A stretch of 64,000 nucleotides of DNA from Gnetum montanum (Eukaryota; Streptophyta; Gnetopsida; Gnetales; Gnetaceae), in the NCBI GenBank assembly GCA_015680685.1, contig MNCI01023754.1:1-64000 (forward strand), in the 5' to 3' direction. This document shows positions 56,361 to 64,000 of the stretch, piece by piece (position 1 is the first letter of the stretch; every line of letters starts with the position of its first letter). The position numbers and the translations under genes are program-made. Below the pieces are notes generated by a model. That model saw only the letters and a program-made list of their open reading frames with translations, did no database searches and was not told the origin of the DNA.

Positions 56361-56675
56361 CAATCCTTGTGAGTTCAAGATATGACCAAGCAATAGCTGT
56401 TGGCCATCTTTGAACTACTTTCAACAACATCTTCTTCTATTCTAGAGAAAGTTTTGCATTAATTATAACTAGCTTCCCGTTCTTCAAAAATACATATTCC
56501 ATTCCAATTGATAACGTTTTTAGCTCAAGGGGCTCTTGTTTGAATTTGTTAGGAATTTCCAACTCTCCCCAATGAGTATCATCATTTGTATCATCAAAGA
56601 GTTGGTGATGAACTTGCTCAAGTTCATCCATGCCTGTGACATACGCACATGTCAAGCTCTTAGTTGGTTCCATGG
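56361..56675 (-). pseudogene. Protease-RT linker of F, cut by E
   Basis: The frame at 56437-56688 includes DELEQVHHQLF, HWGELEIPNKFKQEPLELK and GMEYVFLKNGKLVIINAKL, matching the linker in C. It breaks at TTCCATGG, where the LTR of E starts. Bases 56671-56675 (CATGG) would be the target copy. Confidence 0.78.
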
Positions 56676-57541
56676 TGATGAGTGGCAAGGTACCCCTACA
56701 CTAAACCATATGAATACAAGCGTGTACACACAATTTGGTTAAACTCCATAGAAAGACTAGTTGTGGTATCTAGATAGTCACACATTGATCATAGTTCGTT
56801 GTCTTCCCACCTGGACTAATATTTGCTTTGTCATGTATGATTTAGTCTAGAGTGAGGTGAATGATGGGATCCTAAACTAATGCTACTCCTAGAGACGATG
56901 GGGAACAATCTTGATTAAGCTAATAGACAATGGAAAATGAAATCTATGCTAACCTTAAGTGTGATGAGCATCCATCTTTAATCATTCATATGCATCTTGG
57001 ACCTCATGTACAACTTCTGGGATTACCAAGCACACATTACTTGAGCACTCTTAGATACGCTACTCAGTTACCAAGTAGTTACACTTAAATGTTCGTGATT
57101 AAGTTGTACTCATTGTGGGTTAATCAATAGGAAATGTAAATGATAACAAAGGAAATATGAACTAAAAAGAAAATAATAAATAATTAACAATTAATGTAAT
57201 TAAAAGCTAAGTGAATGTTGCAATGATGGAGTAATCTCGATCTTTATTATCGATCATGTGTGTGTCCAAGTACATCACACTCGAACAAAGGTTCCATATA
57301 ATTACAATCATCACACTGTGAGCATACACTGGGGAAGGAACTGAAATTAACTAAAAACTAACAAAAAGACTCTATCCTAAGACTTACCAACTCCCTTTCT
57401 TTCCTGTGCACCCGAATGTTGTATTTATAGGCCAACACAGGAATCAAGATATCGTGTATTTGATATCATTATCCAGGCTACAATATCGCATACCCAATAT
57501 CGAGGATCTAATATTAGGACCTTGCAAACCACGAGTCATCA
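56676..57541 (-). repeat. E 3' LTR
   Basis: This 866-bp LTR begins TGATGAGTGGCAAGGTACCCC and ends CCACGAGTCATCA. The TATA box (TATTTATA at 57422-57429) is followed by GATATC, GATATC, AATATC and AATATCG words up to 57500. TACCCCCACGACTGAA after the end is the reversed polypurine tract. Confidence 0.9.
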
Positions 57542-60521
57542 TACCCCCACGACTGAATAACAACCTGTCCTCCAGTCAGACAAAATGAGAATGAGTTCAA
57601 TTGATTACATAGTTGATAGGTATGGGATTATTGACTAACTAGGAATTACTCATGCCGTTGTGTGGGAGTGAACAAAACATAATTAGGACACAGACACAAG
57701 TTTACAAAAAATAAAACTTGTTGGAACTCATGTCGTTCTTGGTGGTGGTGGCTCCTCCATGGGTCTCTTCCCCTTATCTTGTGCTCCAGGTTTTGGAAAT
57801 GGATGTCTTTGAAGGAGTGGCTAGAGTTTTTCTTCTTCAGTTCGGGGATCCTATGCTGTCCATGCTGATGCTTGAATGTTTGATAGAGTCGGCACCCCCC
57901 ATGGGCACGATAGTTGTGAGAACATATGATTGGCCTTGACATACCAAGCTGCAAACAAGCATCATTCCTCTTCATAGGCTCTAGCTTTATCCTTTCATTC
58001 TTGGTAGTCTGTGAGCCATTGAGCCAAATCCACCGTGACAACTTTCTGTCCTTGGTAGCTGGTCTTGGCCACCTCTAATTTAGAATTTGCTACTTCTAAT
58101 TTCTATAATGTATTCTTGTGTTCAGAAAATTTTGTTTCATATTTAGCATAAGTGGTTGCTACCTACTTCTCCAATTTTATTCTTGGACGTCTTGCTATCA
58201 ACATGGCTAAGTTGGCATATCGTAGGTTTGCCAACTCCATGTACTCCATGAGATATTGTATTTGCAAGTCTCAGCTTTTTAGTTTTTCTTGGTGGATGAA
58301 GGCATAAGTATCCAATATGGCCTGCCAATCAATGTTCTGAGCACTAAAAGTGTTAATATGGGCTTTGGCCATATGGATTTCTTTTTCAATCACTTGTTTG
58401 TACATCCCCACCTGATCTCTAAAATGCTCCTTTAGCTTTTCATGTCACTTGGCCTCATTCTGCCATGTGCTTATTTCAATCACCATCTTCTGGAAAATCT
58501 TGCGTATCTCCTCCATTGAGAGGGTTTTATTCTCTTTAGCTAAGCGATTCATATCTTAGTTGACCCTTATTAATTGTTCTCACAATTGCTGAAATTTTTT
58601 TCGAGAACATACTTTTGTTTTTCTACTGTGGTCAACTAGATATTTTTGGTAGCCAGGTGTTTATTTTCTTCTTATGAGGCCTTGAGTGCTTTGGCTTATG
58701 CATACATTTGAGCTTGTGCCTTGGAAGCATCCCAATCAAACTTCTTTTTTCCCCCACCACTCTTTTATTCTTTGTCAACAATTTAGTCAACTGCTCTATC
58801 AGAAAGGATTCTAGCTAGTTTGCAAGGATTAATTAGGACGGATCCTACTGTGCAACTTGCAGGGTGATGAGCATTTCCTGGAGTCTTTTTAACTCCTCCA
58901 TGTTTAGCCCCGACCTCTACCATGACCAACTTTCCTTTGGTAGAAATGAGGTTTGACTGTGTTGCTATGACATCTTGAGGGATGTTAAACAAGGATGTCA
59001 TCACTTGTCTTTTATGCAACAACTGATCTAGAACATCCTCATGATTTGTAGGAGTCATTGAGGGACTGGCCAAGGTTTGAGCATCGCATGCTCCTGTAAA
59101 ATCTACCAATGGCACAACAAGGACATTAAATGATTCTTTTATATCATCTACAACCACTTCTGCTACTTCTACTACATCTTGGTGCTACATGACCACTACT
59201 GTGGCACCTTCACTAGTTTCTAGTTGCACTTGAAAGGATGTAGCATTTCCAGAGATCTATTGTGACCAGTGTGATTTCCCTCCTCCTATTTGGATGGACA
59301 CCTTATCCCATGCACGATCAATTAAGACTGTGGATCATACAACATCATCAATAACCTTAAAGAGATTGGCTTCATCATGGCTTTCCCAATTGACCAATTC
59401 AGTGATGGCCTTGAGATGGCTCATTGATGTTTGATAGTCTAGCGATGGTAATGGCGATTGGTCTTACTAGCCTATAGGTTGTGTGCTGGGCCCCACTTCC
59501 CATTGTTGATTGGGCCTTGTGTCTAGAAGTTGGCTAGGCCCTGTAGTTTTAGGTGCAATGGGCCCCACCATTTTTTTTGCTCAGGCTCTAGTGTCTCACC
59601 AGCACTTTTCCTTAGGGTTGGTGGCTTCAATAATTTAACAAATGAGGTGTTTTAAGCCTTTCGGGGATGTCATTAGTGTATCCTAGAATTCCAGCATGTT
59701 GGTATAGCTTCCTAATTAGGCAGGGAAAAGGAAATGCAAACTTCCTTGTCTTATGTTCTTCAAACCCCCTTAAGATTTCTATGAGATATAGATGGGGTAG
59801 GTTAGCATCAACCTTGCCCATTAAGATGGCACTTCCTCTAGCTACATAGGTTAAAATTTTGTTTAATCCTTTTGTTGGAAAAATGTGATATGTGCCAATT
59901 TTGAAGTAGATCCTTTCTTCAAGCATGAGCTCTTCATATGCTTTATCCTCCTTGCTGTATGCCCTTTTTAATCATATCTTATGCACATTCGCATCAGAGC
60001 AAGTGGATAAGTGAGCAACCTTGGGCCCTATGTTTGGAAGATTCAACACTTCCGAAATGGCCTTGGCAGAGAAATCAATAGAAATCACCCCTATATCAAT
60101 GGTGGTACCTTCTTCCTTGTTGTGGAAAAATTGGAATGTCTCCCCCAGGTACCAATCACCACTCCGAGAGAGAGTAGGCCACAGTGGAGACCCTTCAAGT
60201 TGGTCTCTAACTACCTTAGGGGAAAATTCAGTGAAAGGTCCAAAATTGAGTTTCAAAATCACAGCTATTGATGTGGACCTTTCACAAATTTCCTAAACAC
60301 ATTCTAGAGACAACGTGAGATGTTGTCCCTATTCAAGTGCCCTACTATCTCCACCTTCGGCATGCCCTGATTATGTAGTGATAAGAGGCTCTTGATGAAT
60401 GCTGAATGATTGTGCCTCCTGCTCTATGTGTTCTTTGGGAGGCACTTGGCCTCTACCTCTCCTCAGTCATTTGGATACACCCTAAGAGGGTCCTCCTTGC
60501 TGTCCTCTTTTAGGGGCCATC
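57542..60521 (-). pseudogene. Third ORF of E: transposon-protein-like domain
   Basis: The ATG is at 60521-60519 (MAPKRGQQGG), followed by a stop-broken basic leader. The frame at 59972-60262 (LNFGPFTEFSPKVVRDQL, ISEVLNLPNIG) and the frame at 59627-59926 (FPFPCLIRKLYQHAGILGY) are the best-kept parts. They resemble the 'putative plant transposon protein' domain (PF20167) seen in Athila-type ORFs. Basic, Lys/Asn/Ser-rich C-terminal frames continue to 57646. The whole region spans about 2.9 kb. It aligns in order with the D third ORF. Function unknown. Confidence 0.62.
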
Positions 60522-60836
60522 TATAATCACATAGGACCAATTATCAGTAAGGCTATTTATAAAATTAGATTAATACCTTACTCCTTGCCCTTAATAGATT
60601 GATTTCTTGCTTAGTGTGATTCATAGTTAGAGATTGCCATGAAAATTTCCCTAAAAGTTTAATATTGGGCCCAATTTTAATTAGGTGACTCCAAAAAAAT
60701 AATTTTCATGGTTTGGGTAAAGAAATAAATTTAATCTCGCAAACGTTTTTAGCATTTTTGAGGTCACTTACCCTTGATAATATCCTTTGGGCAATGATGA
60801 ATTTTGAAAAAAAACTACATGTAACTTGAAGCATAC

Positions 60837-60856
60837 CCTTCCCCCATGACTAAGTT
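60837..60856 (-). promoter_or_regulatory. Middle PPT-like word of E
   Basis: CCTTCCCCCATGACTAAGTT on the plus strand reads AACTTAGTCATGGGGGAAGG on the coding strand, with the full AGTCATGGGGG core. It lies 316 bp upstream of the third-ORF ATG. Confidence 0.55.
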
Positions 60857-61036
60857 AAACACTTCGAGTTTAAGCAAGTTCGATTAGAACAAGAATCAGA
60901 GCATTAATGAGCAAGTTATTATGTTTCGAATGATAGGCATGCAAGCTAGAAAATTCATGGAAGAAAATTTCAACAACTCCCCTCGCATGAATAGTGAAAA
61001 ATGACATTGATGTGCATAGGGGATCCATATATATAG

Positions 61037-61125
61037 TTTTTATAGATGCTATATCACATACCTGCTAGTGCAGACCCGATATTACATTAGACCCGATATC
61101 GGGTACCCAATATCCTGTCCCTTTG
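61037..61125 (-). promoter_or_regulatory. Internal U3-like promoter segment of E
   Basis: A TATA-like box (TTTTTATA at 61037-61044 on the plus strand) is followed by CCGATATTAC, CCGATATCGG and GTACCCAATATCC. These resemble the GATATC cluster and the CATACCCAATATCGAGG word in the E LTR U3. Transcription would head into the third ORF about 500 bp away, as in D. Confidence 0.5.
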
Positions 61126-62534
61126 AAAATAGAGTACTTGGCAAAACTGATGTATTTTCAAATTTTCAAGGTAAAAAATGAAGGATTAAAGGTTAATTTC
61201 AAAGATCTAGGGTAACATTAAAGAGACCTAAAGGCACAAGAAGTGTAATGAAGTGGAATTTTACAATGAAATTCATGAGTAGGGTAAGAAAAAAAGACAT
61301 GTAGTGGTGCACAAGAATGTTTGAATTAAAGTGATGATAGAGGGAAAGATAATTGTAGCAATGCAATACTTGGAGGATGTAAGATGATGTGGTGATGTGC
61401 AAAGAGTGCAAATTACAAAAGTCACGCAAGTGGATCCTCCCCAAAGCAGGTTCCTACCTATCATGCCCTTACGTAACCACATCTAAAAATGTTCATAGGC
61501 ACTAAAAGGGTTATATAAAATCCACACTAGTGCAACAAAACACACACATGTAGATACCATTGTGATAAGGTATGAGTTCTATGCCACACAATACATAAGT
61601 CAAAAACACATGAACAACGAGATGACATGAATCGTAGAAGGGATTGCAGAGATTAGGACATGAGGTAACTGACCCTGGGCACAATGAATCCTAAGTGTAG
61701 GGTGTGATTAATGTGTCATTAGTCTGTTGCTCCAAGATCAAGACCAAGTCCATTCTTTTGAGTAGACACAAAGCAGTGTTTCATCTAATGATGGACAATC
61801 ATAAGAGCACCATGACAGCAAGGCATATGATCACTTGGCATTTTGTCCAAGGGAGGAGTGATTTGGAATTTCTTTGTGGCACGTTCGTCTTTGGTCTTTT
61901 CTTTGATGTTTTTTTTTTCTTTCTTCTTTTCTTCTTCTAGTCACTTTGGCACTTTTTCCTTTCCAACAATAAATCAGAGAAGTTGCCAACCTTCAGGCAT
62001 GAGTGCATGTCTTTCCAGTGGGACCCCCAGAACAACATTGAGTTTCTTTATTGGGTACCTTTATTACTCTTACTCCCATTTTTTGTTAGATCTACAAGGA
62101 TCTTAGTACAAATAGGCTACATGATAGCACCTATAGATGTTACCAAAAAGAATCCACAAGTCCCCTTGATGTCATAGCCTGGCCATTCCCTCTTAGTCCA
62201 TCATTTTTCACTCTAGGCATAATGAGCATAAAATTACTTTATGTTTTAATGATGATAAGAATATCATCATACCTAGAGTATAACCTCTTATTAATAGAAT
62301 AGGTGGGTGGATGTTGTGGGCTCACTGTCCAAATAATTAGTCACCTGAGACTTGATAGCATAGAACAACACCTCAACCGATAAGTTACATAAGTATTTTA
62401 TTCACTAATGAGATTATCCTCAAAAAGATAAAACAACAAATTGGAAATGAAAAACTGGAAAACAAAAATAAAAAAAATTGTAAAATCAAAGAAAAGAAAA
62501 TTTTTTTAATAATTTTGCTTGTTAAAATGGAGGA

Positions 62535-62552
62535 TATGCCCCATAACTAAAT
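62535..62552 (-). promoter_or_regulatory. PPT-like word at the end of gag (E)
   Basis: ATGCCCCATAACTAAATT on the plus strand is a decayed AGTCATGGGGG word at the position that marks the end of pol in C, D and F. In E it follows gag sequence because pol is missing. Confidence 0.45.
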
Positions 62553-64000
62553 TTTTGAGCATGGCTAGAATTAATAAATGGAGAATGCAGATCCATGCAT
62601 GTTGAAAATATTAAAGTCTAGTCATATCCAAACGACTGGGTGTCTTTTGATGTGGTGGCTAGAATGTACCCAAGTTGGGGTTCACACACTTGATTAAATT
62701 GGCATAGTGGGGCAAATTATAAAATGTGGTCATGTGATAAGAAGTTAACCCATTGTGGAACCCATGACCATAAGATGGTATGCAAGGATCAATATGTCTT
62801 CCTATGTGGTTATATTCATTGGGCTACATGGTTGTTGGAGTGTTGATTGATGGCGTTGAGTTTGAGGAAGAAGATTCATCATAGCACTAGACTTGTGCTA
62901 AGTTGATGGATGCAATGGTTTCAGAACCATGCTATCTCTTTCTATGGTCATGCCTAAAGAAAGGATGCTTCCAACGTTGTAGAGGACATCCACTATTGCT
63001 GATAGTAGCAGCAAAAGTAACCTTCATGGGTTGGTGCTGTGGTGTCAAACCTTCTGGCACAACTGGTGGCGATATAAAAGAAGGTGAATGATGAATATAT
63101 GGAGAGCAAGGACAAGTGCAAGGAATGTGAAGTGGTGAACTTGTTGGAGAGGACATGGATCAATAGTACTCAGGAGAATGATAAGGATGTGATGAATTAG
63201 AGGGTGTTGACATAGTTGGGGAAATAGGATGCTGAACATAATAAGTGCTTGGGTTTGGATGGTATGAAGAGTGTGACTAGTTTGATGGTGGCCTCCCCCA
63301 CGACTGGGGTTTTTGCCACTGTGGTTGAACATGGTATTTTTGTACGAAATCTAGATGTAACATTCCTCCCCAATGCTCATGTAAATGTGACAAGATTGGA
63401 CATTGGCCTATGGGTTGATCATATAGGCAAATGTCACATTGATACAGGTGATTTGCAGTTGAGCTCTTATCCCTATTTTCTTCAACCCTTCTTTCTGATT
63501 GTTGCATGGTGTCTTGTCCTGTTTCTCTATTTGGAGCATATTCTCTACATTTTTCATCTACCCATTTTGACATCTTATTGATCTTTGTCTTGATTTCATC
63601 TAGTGATTGTAGTATTGGAAAAGATGATTCCATCTCCTTGAGGTAAGTTGATTTCTCCTCTTCATGATCATGGACCTTTGCTATTTTGAGATTTTGGTCT
63701 TGTTGAGAGCTTTCAACATTCTCCCATTTAGCTATTTCTCCTTCCTCTCTTGCTACTCACTTGATAAGCTCTTGAAATTGGTAGGTTCATAGCTCATATA
63801 GTTGACTTGGGGCATACATCCATAGGGTCTCCCTTGTTTCATTACGAAGCCCATCCATGATGTGATACATTAGCCTTTCCTCGAAGAACCCATGGCCTGG
63901 GCAATTATTTAACAATAAATAGTATCTTTCTAAGGCCATATCCAAGGGTTCATGTTGCCCTTGTTTTCACTCTTGGATTTGACTCCTAAATACTGACACT
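62553..64000 (-). pseudogene. Gag of E (broken, runs off the window)
   Basis: The frame at 63277-63633 carries a knuckle-like CDICLYDQPIGQCPILSHL, in which Gln replaces the His, and a PQSWGRPPS linker. Toward 63890 the capsid part GLRNETRETL can be read, equivalent to GLRNETRRTL in R1. The linker continues to about 62880 with Pro/His-rich frames. No protease motif is found between the linker and 62553. The N-terminus lies outside the window. Confidence 0.68.

Larger units (their letters stand above)
50748..56675 (-). mobile_element. Element F: decayed pol-bearing element, interrupted by E
   Basis: F has a 3' LTR (50748-51543), a polypurine tract, a 3' noncoding region, integrase, RNase H, RT and the protease-RT linker in order on the minus strand. 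At 56675 it is cut by the LTR of element E. Its gag and 5' LTR must lie beyond the right edge of the window. No third ORF is present. Confidence 0.85.
60522..62534 (-). other. E conserved 3' noncoding region
   Basis: Conserved blocks include CAAGTGGATCCTCCCCAAAG near 61429, the TTCAGGCATGAGTGCATGTC stretch near 61992 and an A-rich tract at 62440-62510. The middle PPT-like word and the U3-like segment lie inside and are listed separately. No ORF is credible. Confidence 0.6.
56676..64000 (-). mobile_element. Element E: gag-only element with third ORF (partial)
   Basis: E is inserted in F and extends beyond the window. On the minus strand the order seen is gag (from the edge to about 62880), a linker, PPT-like word (62535), conserved noncoding region, U3-like segment, middle PPT-like word (60837), third ORF, polypurine tract and 3' LTR. 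Protease, RT, RNase H and integrase are absent. The gag resembles that of B. Confidence 0.82.

Noticed and set aside
1-64000. CRISPR array, bacterial operon, rRNA or tRNA gene
   Set aside because: No regularly spaced identical repeats, no ribosome-binding-site-led gene series and no cloverleaf-like sequence were found. The tRNA-like word at 2539 is a primer site.

Overview
This window reads as repeat-dominated nuclear DNA of a land plant with a large genome, probably a seed plant; the species cannot be named from the sequence. It is AT-rich, shows no bacterial-type gene packing, and is built mostly from LTR retrotransposons nested inside one another. All but one of the Ty3/gypsy-type copies lie on the minus strand. 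They form one related group: LTRs bounded by TGATGA...TCATCA, a primer site complementary to the 3' end of plant tRNA-Asp (intact in R1), a long gag with an RS/H-rich N-terminus, and a long 3' region between pol and the 3' LTR. This fits the Athila/Tat side of the Ty3 family.

Layout. (1) 1-1242: AT-rich flank without a recognisable gene. (2) 1243-8681: a minus-strand solo LTR (A) split by plus-strand element R1 (1513-8151). R1 is the youngest copy, with an intact 1114-residue gag-protease ORF but no reverse transcriptase, RNase H or integrase. (3) 8687-9920 and 37974-38166: the two sides of a decayed minus-strand LINE reverse transcriptase, split by element B (9921-37973). B contains element C (10323-19930) inside its 3' LTR and element D (21692-34313, exact CCAAG target duplication) inside its body. 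(4) 38167-38941: a gapped, probably misassembled solo LTR or element (G). (5) 38942-44275: minisatellite-like repeats and a higher-GC, possibly low-copy stretch with a gene-like fragment, cut by a copia LTR at 44276. (6) 44276-49330: Ty1/copia sequence in two oppositely oriented halves. (7) 49331-50747: microsatellite-bearing flank. (8) 50748 to the right edge: element F, interrupted at 56676 by element E, which runs out of the window.

Functional logic. C, D and F carry decayed gag-pol or pol. R1, B and E carry gag but no pol, and would need enzymes in trans. D and E also carry a third ORF region downstream of pol, with a segment resembling the 'putative plant transposon protein' domain (PF20167) and a coiled coil. 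Three observations stand out. A polypurine-tract-like word (AGTCATGGGGG) recurs at module boundaries inside these elements, not only at the 3' LTR. A family-matched U3-like segment with a TATA box lies upstream of the third ORF in both D and E. R1 ends in a 93-bp 3' terminus whose outer end copies the U3 end of its own LTR. All family calls are from reading the sequence; no database search was run.
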